DNA of 64,000 nt from an uncultured Armatimonadota bacterium (lineage in GTDB: Bacteria > Armatimonadota > Fimbriimonadia > Fimbriimonadales > Fimbriimonadaceae), in NCBI GenBank assembly GCA_903927025.1, contig CAIYLG010000022.1, positions 1 through 64,000 on the forward strand, given 5' to 3'. This document shows, piece after piece, positions 16,825 through 26,473 of the stretch. The first letter of the stretch is position 1, and each line of letters opens with the position of its first letter. The position numbers and the translations under genes were made by a program. A model generated the notes under the pieces. The model was given only the letters and a program-made list of their open reading frames with translations, ran no database searches and was not told the DNA's origin.

Positions 16825-18249
16825 CTATTTCGCTAGCGGAGTTGCATTGGTATCGCTAGAAGCGGTTTGGGTGGAGTGGCTCGCATGGGACGAACTCGTG
16901 GAATGCTTGGACTTGCTCAGCTTCACCACTCTGCGAGCGCCTTTGTAGTGATTGTGATAGTAATCATCACTCAGGCTGTTGAACTGAACTTTGCCGCCGC
17001 CGCTGCTTGCATGGATGAACTTGCCGTTGCCGGCATAAATTGCCACGTGGTGAACGCCTCGGCCCCTTCTTGAGCCGAAGAACAGGAGATCTCCTGGCTT
17101 AAGGTCGCCCTTTTTGACAGGCTGACCAACTTCAGACTGCTCTCGGCTTGTTCGAGGCAGGTGCACACCCTGCGTCTTATAAATCTGCCATGTGAAACCG
17201 CTACAGTCCGTGCCAGATCTTGAGCTCTCTCCGTATTGGTACGGCGTGCCTCTCATCGCGATGGCTCGCTTAAGAATCGGGTTGGACTTCACGTCGCTAT
17301 CAATGGCAACAAGAGATTCTGAGGAGTGCCTTCTTCGGCGCGTGGTCCGCGTTGCGACTCTCGTGTCTCCCTCATCATCCGTGTTGCGGCGACGGCGGGT
17401 GGCGGGGGCCTTGGCAGAGTTTAGGAAGTCTCCTCGGACCCAACCTTCAGTTCCACGTGGGAATCGAAGCTTGTACCAGGCTCCATCTCTGTCGAGAACG
17501 ACCACTCGAGTTCCGGTATCAACGGTCGTGATCTTGTGAGCATGAGCTCCCGCTTCTCGGCGAATGGAAACTGCGTCTGAGTTGATCACCGCATAGCGGG
17601 ATCGAATTCGGTTGACTTTGAGCTTGCTATGAGTTTCTGCCTTTGCAACGCGGGTTCCAGCAGAGCCGGCAGAACCTGGAACAAGGATATGCTTCCCAGG
17701 CCGGAGGCGGTTCCAGTCGACATCTGGATTTAATTCGTGGAGAAGATGAACGGACACACCCAAGTGATGAGCGATGACCCAGTCGGTATCGTCGCCAGAA
17801 ACCACGAACGGTCGGCTGTTCGCCTTGTGATCAATCTTTTTGGTTGTTTTCTTAGCAGATGCGACCAAAGTCGTGCCTGACTTTCCGGGAATGACAAGGT
17901 TCTTGCCATTTCTAAGGGCGTCCCAGTTTTCAATATCGGGGTTCGCCAGGTGAAGCTTGTGAATCGAAGTATTGAACTTTCGGGCGATTGTCCAGTCACA
18001 GTCTCCGTTGCGAACTTTGTAGTGATGGAGTGAAGACTCTGCGGCTGGGATCGAAAGTTGCTGGCCCGGCTGGAGAAGCGACTTTGTGTCAAGGTCGTTT
18101 GCTCGAAGAATTGCGTCTACGGGAGCGTTAAAGTGCGCAGCGATAGTTGAGACGGTTTCTCCCGCCTTCACGGTATGCGTCTTATCTTGCGCAATGACCA
18201 CGGTGGTCATTAACAGGCTCAAAGCTAAGGTCAGATTCTTGATTTGCAA
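16825..18249 (-). CDS. Peptidoglycan hydrolase: three LysM, SH3b, NlpC/P60
   Basis: This exported 474-aa cell-wall hydrolase probably cuts the stem peptide (gamma-D-Glu-diamino acid bond). Order: signal peptide (1-20), LysM at about 24-67, 76-120 and 147-191, SH3-like domain (218-277), basic Arg-rich linker, then NlpC/P60 (325-440). Catalytic Cys349 is in TDCSGF and His401 in HHVAIY. A Ser/His/Thr-rich tail follows. The start is TTG at 18249 with GAGGAG 5 nt upstream. It is divergent from the glycosyltransferase operon; the 234-nt gap contains no riboswitch I can defend. Confidence 0.92.
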   Translation of the reverse strand: MQIKNLTLALSLLMTTVVIAQDKTHTVKAGETVSTIAAHFNAPVDAILRANDLDTKSLLQPGQQLSIPAAESSLHHYKVRNGDCDWTIARKFNTSIHKLHLANPDIENWDALRNGKNLVIPGKSGTTLVASAKKTTKKIDHKANSRPFVVSGDDTDWVIAHHLGVSVHLLHELNPDVDWNRLRPGKHILVPGSAGSAGTRVAKAETHSKLKVNRIRSRYAVINSDAVSIRREAGAHAHKITTVDTGTRVVVLDRDGAWYKLRFPRGTEGWVRGDFLNSAKAPATRRRRNTDDEGDTRVATRTTRRRRHSSESLVAIDSDVKSNPILKRAIAMRGTPYQYGESSRSGTDCSGFTWQIYKTQGVHLPRTSREQSEVGQPVKKGDLKPGDLLFFGSRRGRGVHHVAIYAGNGKFIHASSGGGKVQFNSLSDDYYHNHYKGARRVVKLSKSKHSTSSSHASHSTQTASSDTNATPLAK

Positions 18250-18483
18250 GCGATCTCCTCTTCGTCGGAAACACCGACGGATTGCCCTTTTGGGAGGACA
18301 AGCACCTCGACAAACACAGGCAAGTTACCTACCCATTCCCTAATGAGTCAACCTCTACTAGGGTCTCTTACACTATCCTTACCCACACATTTCAGGTTCA
18401 AATGAACCTATTGAGGCGTAAACGAATGACAAGGATTTTCGCGGTCATAACCGCAATACCCGGGTCGTGTAAACTCTCTTCAC

Positions 18484-19350
18484 ATGCTGAGCATCCTGAT
18501 CGTGAATTGGAACACGAAGGATTTGCTCCGTGCCTGCCTTCACTCCATTGAGCTCTTTCCCCCATCGACTCCCTTCGAGGTCATCGTCGTGGATAACGCC
18601 TCTACGGATGGCAGCGCAGAAATGGTTTCAACATCTTTCGAGTGGGCGATTCTTGTGGCGAGCAAAGCAAACACGGGTTACGCCAGAGGAAACAACCTCG
18701 GATTTGAGCGGGCCCAGGGCGAGTACATCCTCACCTTAAACCCAGACACCGAGTTCCTGGACAACTCGCTTGATATCGCCTTGAAGTTTCTTCAGGACCA
18801 TCCGTCCGTCGGTTGCATTGGCATCAAACAAATGGGAGTAGACGACATGATCCAACAGTCTGTGCGTGGCTTCCCAACACTTCTTGGAATATTCGGCGAC
18901 GTGACTGGCCTAGGAAACTCCTTGGGTGGACATCTGGACAGCTACCGGCTTTCGAGATTCAACTATCACCTGGAGCAACCGGCGCCACAGCCAATGGGAA
19001 CATTTCTTTTGTTCCGAAGAACTGCGCTAGAGGCGGTCGGATCTGCAAAAGCTCCGTTCGACGAGTCGTTCCCGATCTTCTTTAACGAGGTCGATCTGCT
19101 CTACCGGCTCCACAAAGCCAAGTGGAACTGCGTGTATACGCCCACCGCTCAGATTCGGCATCATGGCGGCGAAAGCACGAAACAGGTGCGAAAAAGCATG
19201 ATCTGGGAATCACACAAGAGTCTTTCTCGTTATCTGTGGAAGCACTACCGCGCAACTGCGAGAGTTCTCGTACTGCCGTTTGTGTCTGTTTTGATTTTCC
19301 TTACCGCGTTTGTGCGCGCAAAAGGCTACGATGCCGGATATAGAGCTTAG
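18484..19350 (+). CDS. Glycosyltransferase family 2 (surface polysaccharide)
   Basis: This 288-aa GT2 enzyme has the GT-A start MLSILIVNWNTKDLL and VIVVDNASTDGSAE, then NPDTEF as the DxD-type metal/nucleotide motif. FFNEVDLLYRLHKAKW is the acceptor-side ED motif. The pattern is closest by eye to rhamnosyl-type transferases that extend O-antigen or other surface glycans at the inner membrane face. A hydrophobic C-terminal segment may anchor it. It overlaps the next transferase gene, so they form one operon. Confidence 0.88.
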   Translation: MLSILIVNWNTKDLLRACLHSIELFPPSTPFEVIVVDNASTDGSAEMVSTSFEWAILVASKANTGYARGNNLGFERAQGEYILTLNPDTEFLDNSLDIALKFLQDHPSVGCIGIKQMGVDDMIQQSVRGFPTLLGIFGDVTGLGNSLGGHLDSYRLSRFNYHLEQPAPQPMGTFLLFRRTALEAVGSAKAPFDESFPIFFNEVDLLYRLHKAKWNCVYTPTAQIRHHGGESTKQVRKSMIWESHKSLSRYLWKHYRATARVLVLPFVSVLIFLTAFVRAKGYDAGYRA

Positions 19351-20230
19351 CGTTACGGTGTGCAGCTGGAACACCTCCGAAGACCTTCAGGCCTGCCTGG
19401 AGAGTTTGGAGGCAGCCAAAGACGAGGCCCAATTTGAGGTCATCGTGATAGATAACAACAGCGAAGATGGCTCACCGGACATGGTTGAAGCAAAGTTCCC
19501 CTGGGTTCGCCTCTACCGAATGAGCACCAATCTGGGATTCACGGGCGGGCACAACTTTGCGCTTAAAGAACGAAAGGGGCGGCATGCCTTCCTTCTAAAT
19601 TCAGATGCCACCGTTCACCCGGGTGCCATCAGGAGCCTTTTAGATTTTGTAGAGGCAAACCCTGAAGCTGGGATCATCGGCCCGAAGGTGCTGAATCCAG
19701 ACGGGACACTTCAGCTCAGCTGCCGCAGATTCCCCAACCCGCTCGCTGCACTTTTCAGAAATACACCCATTGGAAAGCTCTTCCCAAAGAATCGCTACAC
19801 GCGCGACTACTTGATGCTCGATTGGACTCACGACGGTCCACGCGAGGTGGATTGGGTCAGCGGCTGCGCCTTCTTGGCAACCGAGACACTGATCAACAAA
19901 ATTGGAACCCTTGACCCGGAATACTTTATGTTCTGTGAGGACGTGGACTGGTGCTTTCGAACGTGGAAGGCAGGCTTCAAGGTGATGTACGTGCCGAATG
20001 CCGTCGTCACCCACGCCATCGGACGAAGCACGGACAAGGCGCCCAATCGCATGATCGGTCGCTTTCATGGCTCCATGCTTCGCTTCTATAGAAAGAATAT
20101 GTTGCCTAGCGTCGCCGCGCCACTGAGACCCTTTGCTCTAGCTGGAGCCGCCGCCGCACTTGGACTTCGGGCGGGCCTGTTCATTACTCAAAACAAAATA
20201 GACATCATGAAAAGGGCAATGCGACGATGA
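19331..20230 (+). CDS. Glycosyltransferase family 2 (surface polysaccharide)
   Basis: A second GT2 enzyme of about 299 aa starting at ATG 19331 (TTG 19310 is an alternative); it overlaps the preceding gene by 20 nt. Motifs: SVTVCSWNTSEDL, VIVIDNNSEDGS, LNSDATV and FCEDVDWCFRTWKAG. A hydrophobic Ala/Leu-rich tail follows. The similar layout suggests duplication from the upstream transferase, with a different sugar specificity. It overlaps the ligase gene by ATGA. Confidence 0.88.
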   Translation: MPDIELSVTVCSWNTSEDLQACLESLEAAKDEAQFEVIVIDNNSEDGSPDMVEAKFPWVRLYRMSTNLGFTGGHNFALKERKGRHAFLLNSDATVHPGAIRSLLDFVEANPEAGIIGPKVLNPDGTLQLSCRRFPNPLAALFRNTPIGKLFPKNRYTRDYLMLDWTHDGPREVDWVSGCAFLATETLINKIGTLDPEYFMFCEDVDWCFRTWKAGFKVMYVPNAVVTHAIGRSTDKAPNRMIGRFHGSMLRFYRKNMLPSVAAPLRPFALAGAAAALGLRAGLFITQNKIDIMKRAMRR

Positions 20231-22374
20231 CCAAGAAGCTGGACCTGCCGATACTCTTCCTCGCAGCGGCTGCATTCCTAGCGCCTCTCATAGGCGGACA
20301 GGTTGCGGTCGACTCATTAGGGCTTGCTCCCGGAGCTGATCCGTTCGTGAGTGCGCTCATGGGCGCCTCTGAGACTCCGACGCTTTCCCACGCTATCCTC
20401 GCCCTGCTGTGTGCGGCGGCTCTGGTGACTTCGCTTCTTCAGCGAAGGATCATGCAGGTACCCAACAATACGGTTGGGAGTCTCTTTGTCGGGCTGCTTG
20501 CGCTCATCGTCTCGACAATTGGCGTCTCGAGCTACCGAGGCGTGTCGATTCCTGCCGCGATGGAGTGGGTCACCTACGGCATGGCATTCTATGCCACTGT
20601 TGCCGTCACTGGAAGACAGAAGGGCCCAACAATCTTGCTCACGGCCATGTTTGCGAGCTGCGTCCTGTTGGCGCTGCTTGGTCTCCGGGAATATGGCGAT
20701 ATGAAGGCCATCGACCCTACTTGGCGCATCTTTCCTCAATGGGTGGGCCCTAACGCTTTGGCGGCGATCCTTGTTGTGGGATTCTTCTCCGGTCTCGGGC
20801 TGGCGATCAACTCGCAGCGTCCGGCTAATCTAGGCTACGCGGCGGGGTGTGTAGCGATTGGTCTTGCCGTGTTCCTCACGCAGAGTAAGGGTGCCCTTCT
20901 GGCCCTAGCGGTCTCCTTGATCGCTTTCGCAATCCTTCTCCTGCGATGGTTGCCCAAGGCTGATGTCAAGCGTGCGGCTGCCGTCACTGCAGCAACGGTA
21001 GCGGCCATTGTTGTGCTCAGTGGCGCTCTCTCGCTCCAAGGTAAAGGAAGCGCAGCGTCTGGCGGAGTGGCGAGCCCGGGCGCTCGCCTGGTGAATTCGA
21101 ATGCGTCTTCTGATCAATCCGTGGGTTTCCGAAAACTCCTTTGGAAGTCCGCAATCGAGATCACAAAGAAGAACCCGATGGGAATTGGCATCGGAACGTT
21201 TCAATTTGAATCTGGACGTCCCGGCCTGACGACACAGACGCATTTTGCCCACGAGGCATACCTGCAGCTTGCCGCCGAAGCGACGCTCCTAGCACCTATT
21301 CTACTGTTCGCGGGCCTTGCGCTTTGGTCGAGACTGCTCCTCCGGGGTGGAGAGAAGCTCCGCAGCAGCCAGAACGTGCTGCGTGCCTGCGTCTTTGCCG
21401 CAGTCCTGTCAGTTGTCGTGCACAGCTTTATCGACAGCGACTTTTCCTATTACGGCATCGGCCTTCCCGTCTTTATGTTCCTGGGACTCGGTCTCCTTTT
21501 GAGTTCAGACGCGGTTGCGCCTGAATTCCTCCCTGCCAACTTCCGGCGACTAGCTGCAGCCGGTGTTGGAGCGTTCACCTTGGTGCTTGCCTACCTGGGC
21601 TACCTCGAGGCCCAACGTGCGCAAGTGCGTGGCTACATCGAGACGAAGGGATATAACCAGGCATCCTCCATTCTTGAGTCCCTGCGGGGCTCCGCCCCGT
21701 GGGATGCCGAGGTCTGGGCACTCTCGGCGAGCCTCGAGCAGGATCAGAACAAGAAGATTGAATATATTCAGCACGCGATTGACGCCGGCCCCACCACACG
21801 GAACCTACGCCTGTTCGCGAGACTGGTGAAAGACAAGAAGCCCAGCGATGCCCTCGGAGCGGTGAAGCGCGCAGTGGAAATGGATCCCAACAATCTGCAG
21901 ACACTGACCCTCCTCGCGGACCTTCAAGCTTCGATCGGCCAGGATGGGGCGGCAATCGAAACCCTGCATAGGCTTGTTGCGGTCGAAGAAACGGATTACT
22001 TCAAGGTTAGGAGCCTTCCAGAACTCGTTCCAACCGAGACGTTTGGTGCGAGGCTCAAGCTAGCAATGATCCCCGGTACGCAGCCTAAGGATGCAATTAG
22101 CCTTCTGCAGCCAGCCGTGACCGGCTACAAGCAGTACCTGTCTGCCACGGTGCCGAACATTGTGAGGTTCGCCAAGAACCCTGGTGGGCCGCTGAGCTAT
22201 GGCGGAGAATCGCTGGAATCGGCAAAGAAGACGCTTGCCACCGCAACCGACGCCGCAAAACGACTTGCCGATGCCTATCGAGCCGTTGGCGACACAGTCA
22301 AGGCCGGCGAGGCAGATGCGGATGTCGCCGCATTTGGTGCGCCACTCGATTTACCTTCTGACAAGAAGGCCTGA
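20227..22374 (+). CDS. O-antigen ligase/polymerase-like membrane protein with TPR tail
   Basis: The first ~430 of 715 residues form about ten membrane helices. A large loop carries GIGTFQFE...HFAHEAYLQLAAE, matching the Wzy_C/WaaL family, in which a conserved periplasmic His/Arg pair transfers glycan onto a carrier. The rest is a TPR-like solenoid (KKIEYIQHAIDAGPT, AVEMDPNNLQTLTLL). It is the third gene of the GT operon, joined by a 4-nt overlap. It may ligate or polymerise the glycan made by the two transferases. The last 100 nt overlap the antiparallel end of the PBP2 gene. Confidence 0.8.
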   Translation: MTKKLDLPILFLAAAAFLAPLIGGQVAVDSLGLAPGADPFVSALMGASETPTLSHAILALLCAAALVTSLLQRRIMQVPNNTVGSLFVGLLALIVSTIGVSSYRGVSIPAAMEWVTYGMAFYATVAVTGRQKGPTILLTAMFASCVLLALLGLREYGDMKAIDPTWRIFPQWVGPNALAAILVVGFFSGLGLAINSQRPANLGYAAGCVAIGLAVFLTQSKGALLALAVSLIAFAILLLRWLPKADVKRAAAVTAATVAAIVVLSGALSLQGKGSAASGGVASPGARLVNSNASSDQSVGFRKLLWKSAIEITKKNPMGIGIGTFQFESGRPGLTTQTHFAHEAYLQLAAEATLLAPILLFAGLALWSRLLLRGGEKLRSSQNVLRACVFAAVLSVVVHSFIDSDFSYYGIGLPVFMFLGLGLLLSSDAVAPEFLPANFRRLAAAGVGAFTLVLAYLGYLEAQRAQVRGYIETKGYNQASSILESLRGSAPWDAEVWALSASLEQDQNKKIEYIQHAIDAGPTTRNLRLFARLVKDKKPSDALGAVKRAVEMDPNNLQTLTLLADLQASIGQDGAAIETLHRLVAVEETDYFKVRSLPELVPTETFGARLKLAMIPGTQPKDAISLLQPAVTGYKQYLSATVPNIVRFAKNPGGPLSYGGESLESAKKTLATATDAAKRLADAYRAVGDTVKAGEADADVAAFGAPLDLPSDKKA

Positions 22375-24122
22375 ACGATATCTCTCGCGGGCGGAGCGGC
22401 GAAGTCGCCTCCGTGGCCAACCTTCTCAATAAGGACACAGATGGCGATCTTCGGGTCCTCAGCAGGTGCGAAGCCCACAAAGACGGCATTTGTTTTTTCC
22501 GTCTTGTTGCCGTGCTCAGCACTTCCCGTCTTCCCTGCCCACGTGACCCCAGGAATCTTTGCACCGGCGGCTGTACCGTGGTCCATTACTCCAACCAGGG
22601 CCTTTTTGAGTTCTGCCCAAAACTCCGGAGACGCCTGAATTGTCTTCGCGACCTCTGGCTTTACCAACTGATCTGGCCCCCTACCGTTCGACGGCCTGAC
22701 TCCGTGAAGAAGGTGCGGCTTGTACCTCACGCCGTCATTGGCAACCATTGCTGCCATGTTCGCCAATTGGAGGGGGGTTGCAGAGACATAGCCCTGACCG
22801 ATTGCAAAGTTTAAGGTGTCGCCTTCATACCACTTCGACTTTGGGTAGTACTTCTGCATAAACTCGAGGCTGGGAACCACGCCCTTAGCATCGCCAATCT
22901 CGAGCCCTTCTCGTTCTCCAAATCCGACTTCTTCGCTAGCGCGCCTCAAGGCATCGACGCCAACATCCCGGCCTAGCTGGTAGAAGTAGCTGTTGCAGGA
23001 CTTCGCCATGGCATCGTAGTAGCCAATTGATCCATGGTATCCAAGGCATTTGAAGAATGCCTTGCCAGAGTGAACCCCGCCGTCGCAGATGTAGTGGTTG
23101 TCGGTGTCGAACTTGTGCTCTTCATATGCAGCGATGCTCGTCACGATTTTGAACGTTGATCCTGGCGCGTAGCTTGAAACAATTGCCCTGTCAATCAGAG
23201 GCTTTTTGTCGTCTGTTGAAAGGGTATTCCAGTCGTTCTTGCTGATTCCAGAGGCAAATAGGTTCTGGTCGTACGTGGGGCTACTGACGAGACAAAGCAC
23301 CTCTCCAGTTTTGGGATCCAGCGCTACTACTGCGCCAACGTACCCGTGGTCCGCCATGTATTTGGTCGCAAATTTCTGAAGCTTGGAGTCTAGGCTCAAA
23401 AGAAGCTGATCTCCCGGTGTAGGAGCACTGCCCCCCATCGAGCGTACGGATCGGCGCTTGGCGTCGATTTCTCGCTCCTCGGTTCCGGGCTCTCCCATGA
23501 GGTTGACCTCAAACGCCCTTTCCGCACCTGACTTGCCCACGTAGTCGGCAGGCTTTCGCTTCAACTCCTGAATGCGCTTGACGTCCTTATCGCTTGGAGT
23601 CCAGACGTAGCCGAGCACATGCGTAAAGCTCTTGCTGTCCGGGTAGTAGCGCATCGGCTGGAGCTCGATTCCGATTCCAGGAAGATCATCGCGAGTTTCA
23701 GCGATCCGAACTCCATCCGTAATTTGAGCACCGACATAGATCGGCATAAAGAGGTCTGGCTTAGTCTTCGCCTCAATGAGCTTTGACTCTAGCTTGCGAT
23801 AATCGACGGAGAGAATGTTGGCCACCCGATCGATTACCTCGGGGTGCTTCTTCACGTCGTTGTACATTGCCGTGACCACGAACTCGGGCTTCACTCCGGC
23901 AATTAGTTCCCCATTGCGGTCAAAGATCAATCCTCTCGGTGCCGGCTGAGTCACCTGCACGCTTCTAGAGGCATCCGCACGCTCTTGGAGCTCCTGAGCA
24001 CGGACAACCTGGAAGTACCACAGCCGCATGAACAGGACGACCAAGGCGACGAGAATCGCGCTCGGAAAGATCAGCATCCGAGCATCGAGATCTGGCTTCC
24101 TTGGCGTGTAAATAACGGACAT
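22275..24122 (-). CDS. mrdA: Penicillin-binding protein 2 (transpeptidase, MrdA-like)
   Basis: This bitopic class B PBP cross-links peptidoglycan with an RodA-type polymerase for cell elongation. The 615-aa product has a short cytoplasmic N-terminus, one membrane helix (about 17-37), a pedestal domain and transpeptidase motifs STFK (322-325), SCN (375-377) and KTG (531-533). The Ala/Ser/Pro-rich C-terminus overlaps the O-antigen ligase gene on the other strand. It begins 2 nt after the PBP1A stop, so it is translated in the same unit. No rodA is adjacent. FtsI is possible, but the absence of a division cluster favours PBP2. Confidence 0.88.
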   Translation of the reverse strand: MSVIYTPRKPDLDARMLIFPSAILVALVVLFMRLWYFQVVRAQELQERADASRSVQVTQPAPRGLIFDRNGELIAGVKPEFVVTAMYNDVKKHPEVIDRVANILSVDYRKLESKLIEAKTKPDLFMPIYVGAQITDGVRIAETRDDLPGIGIELQPMRYYPDSKSFTHVLGYVWTPSDKDVKRIQELKRKPADYVGKSGAERAFEVNLMGEPGTEEREIDAKRRSVRSMGGSAPTPGDQLLLSLDSKLQKFATKYMADHGYVGAVVALDPKTGEVLCLVSSPTYDQNLFASGISKNDWNTLSTDDKKPLIDRAIVSSYAPGSTFKIVTSIAAYEEHKFDTDNHYICDGGVHSGKAFFKCLGYHGSIGYYDAMAKSCNSYFYQLGRDVGVDALRRASEEVGFGEREGLEIGDAKGVVPSLEFMQKYYPKSKWYEGDTLNFAIGQGYVSATPLQLANMAAMVANDGVRYKPHLLHGVRPSNGRGPDQLVKPEVAKTIQASPEFWAELKKALVGVMDHGTAAGAKIPGVTWAGKTGSAEHGNKTEKTNAVFVGFAPAEDPKIAICVLIEKVGHGGDFAAPPARDIVQAFLSEGKSSGAPNAATSASASPALTVSPTAR

Positions 24123-24124
24123 AG

Positions 24125-26467
24125 CTAATCACCAGGGCCGTGAATTCGACATTTTCGCTTTGGCTCTTTGCCCTTCTTGAAGGTTCTGCTGACGGTTTCC
24201 TGGCAGTACGGGTTTGCGATGAGCCCAGAGTCCACACAGATATCTACCGTAACGGTTTCCGCCTCGTCATCCTTCGGCTTCTCCGCTCGCTTCGTTTTGA
24301 CTGCCGGAGGGGCATCTAGAGGTGGTGTGTCTGTGCCCTTCGGTTTCGTACCAGGCAACGGATCATCGGGGGCTTTAATGGTGGCCGAGGTCCCCGGAGC
24401 TGAAGAGGTCATGACACCGCTATTTGCATCGACGTCTCCGGTGGTTGTTCCATCTGGTGGAACAACGGCAGATGGCGGCACCGCGACCAAATCGGGATCC
24501 ACTTCGGGTCCGGCTTCGGGATCTTTCGGCTTTGGCTTTGGAGCCGCATCCTCTTTGGGAACGCCGGGGTTTCGTGCGTATTTGTCTCTGGCGGTGGACA
24601 TGATGTCCGCCCACACCTTAGCCGCCGTAGTTCCGCCATACACTGCGGAACTCATCGGCCTCAACACCCATGTTTTGCCAGAACGAACCTCGTGACCAAA
24701 CCATGCGGTGGCGAGGACGCCATCTGCATATCCGGTGAACCATGCATCCTTGGCGTCGTTCGTGGTTCCCGTCTTTCCTCGTGCATCCGGAACGCTCAGC
24801 GCTTCGGTACCGGTCCCGTGCTCCACGACGCCGCGAAGAAGTTCGTCAACTTGGTCGCTTACACCGCCATCGAACGCGCCGGAGAATCTTTGTGGCTCGT
24901 ACTGCTTGACCAACGTGCCATCCGCATCCAGGATTCTCAGGACGGGCTGAGGATGAACGCGGTCGCCGTGGAGCATGAATACGGAATACGCCTCCGCCAT
25001 CTCCAATGGTGTGACGGCGCTAGCCCCAAGCGCGAGTGGGTCGTATGGCTCTAGTTTTGATTTGAATCCGAACGAATCGTATGCTGTCTGAACGACGACG
25101 GTTGGGCCAACCTGCTGAATGGTGTGGATGGCACAAAGATTGATTGAATTTGCAAGCGCGGACCTAAGGCTGTAGGACGACTGGTTCTCGTTCCTGCTGG
25201 CATTTTTAGGCTCCCAAACCTTGCCTCGCTCATCGACCTCGCGGATCGGTGCATTCGAGAGCATGCTGTCCATCGAAATCGTCCCCTGCTTGAGAGCCGT
25301 CGCGTATAAGATCGGCTTAAAGCCAGATCCAGGCTGGAGGCTACCGCTGGTGACAATGTTTTGATGGTGAACGGAGTAGTTCAGGGCTCCAACTTCCGCA
25401 AGAATAAATCCATCGCTGTCCATCGCCATAAAGGCGCCCTGATTCACACGATAGCTTCGGTGGTTGGCCACGAAGTCCTTCACCGCTGAGACCGCCTGCT
25501 TTTGCAGGCTGTAGTCCAGAGAGGTCTCGATGGTGTAGCCGCCATTGTTCAAGTCGAGTCCCAAGTCCTTCTCGACAAACTTCATGACATGGTCCACAAA
25601 GTGCTCAGCGCCAGGACGAATATGTATTCCCGTCGCGTTTGGCTTAGGATTTATGTGAGGCTTCTCGGTGACAGCCTGCTCGTACTGCTCGTCGGTGATC
25701 ATGTGCTCAGCACGCATGATCCCCAAGACCACATCTCGGTTCTGCGTCGCCGCTTCAATGTCACGGATTGGGTTTTCGTAGCTGGGACGTCGAATACAAC
25801 GAGCAAGCATCGCAGCTTCGCCTATGGTCAACTCACTGATGTTCTTGTTGAAATAAACCTTTGCCGCCTCACCGATCCCATAGGCACCTTCTCCAAAGAA
25901 CACCTTGTTCAAATAGAGTTCAAGGATCCTGTCCTTTGGGAGCCGCTGTTCTAGCGCCTGGGCGTAGGCGATGTCGTTCATCTTTCGGTCGAAGGTGCGC
26001 TTGCTGCCATTAAAGAGCAGCTTCACAAGCTGCATGGTGATGGTGCTGCTTCCCTGACTGAGCTTCTGCCTTCGGACGTCGACGAAGACTGCCCGAAGAA
26101 TCGAAGTCATGTCGACGCCAGAGTGCTGATAGAACCGCTTGTCTTCGGCAGCTATCACCGCGTTCTGCACGAACTTTGGAATCTCGTTAAGCTTGAGAAG
26201 GGTTCTGTACTCTTTGCTGACGGTGTAGAGCACTACCCCATCTCGACTGACCATTTTGGTCGTGGGAGTGTTTATCCCCTTTTCAATTCGACCGTTTATG
26301 TCGAAGAATGCTTCCTCGGCGTTGCGACGCGCCTTGAAGTAAAAAAAGCCTAGGACAGAAACTGCGATAAAGACGAACGCGCCAAATAGAACGAAGGCTT
26401 GCTTGAGCCTACGCACCCACGGAGACCGCTGCTTTTTTGAGGTTCGCGGCAATTTCTTAGACGCCAC
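24125..26467 (-). CDS. mrcA: Class A penicillin-binding protein 1A
   Basis: This bifunctional peptidoglycan glycosyltransferase/transpeptidase (780 aa) is anchored by one membrane helix at about 24-46. GT51 motifs: EDKRFYQHSG (108-117), GSSTITMQLVKLL, and ELYLNKVFFGEGAYGI. Transpeptidase motifs: SGFK in GSGFKPILY, SIN, and RGKTGTT. The C-terminus is a long Pro/Asp/Lys-rich region ending in a Cys-containing segment (DICVDSGLIANPYCQ). The GTG start at 26467 is 6 nt past the RseB-like gene. Its place behind a sigma/anti-sigma/RseB set suggests stress-controlled wall synthesis. Confidence 0.93.
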   Translation of the reverse strand: MASKKLPRTSKKQRSPWVRRLKQAFVLFGAFVFIAVSVLGFFYFKARRNAEEAFFDINGRIEKGINTPTTKMVSRDGVVLYTVSKEYRTLLKLNEIPKFVQNAVIAAEDKRFYQHSGVDMTSILRAVFVDVRRQKLSQGSSTITMQLVKLLFNGSKRTFDRKMNDIAYAQALEQRLPKDRILELYLNKVFFGEGAYGIGEAAKVYFNKNISELTIGEAAMLARCIRRPSYENPIRDIEAATQNRDVVLGIMRAEHMITDEQYEQAVTEKPHINPKPNATGIHIRPGAEHFVDHVMKFVEKDLGLDLNNGGYTIETSLDYSLQKQAVSAVKDFVANHRSYRVNQGAFMAMDSDGFILAEVGALNYSVHHQNIVTSGSLQPGSGFKPILYATALKQGTISMDSMLSNAPIREVDERGKVWEPKNASRNENQSSYSLRSALANSINLCAIHTIQQVGPTVVVQTAYDSFGFKSKLEPYDPLALGASAVTPLEMAEAYSVFMLHGDRVHPQPVLRILDADGTLVKQYEPQRFSGAFDGGVSDQVDELLRGVVEHGTGTEALSVPDARGKTGTTNDAKDAWFTGYADGVLATAWFGHEVRSGKTWVLRPMSSAVYGGTTAAKVWADIMSTARDKYARNPGVPKEDAAPKPKPKDPEAGPEVDPDLVAVPPSAVVPPDGTTTGDVDANSGVMTSSAPGTSATIKAPDDPLPGTKPKGTDTPPLDAPPAVKTKRAEKPKDDEAETVTVDICVDSGLIANPYCQETVSRTFKKGKEPKRKCRIHGPGD

Positions 26468-26473
26468 AAGGAA

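Noticed and set aside
18250-18483. Possible c-di-AMP (ydaO) riboswitch upstream of the LysM/NlpC gene
   Set aside because: The gene type is a common riboswitch target, and a short AATCCGTCGG match plus a 6-bp hairpin exist, but the other conserved parts of the aptamer are missing.
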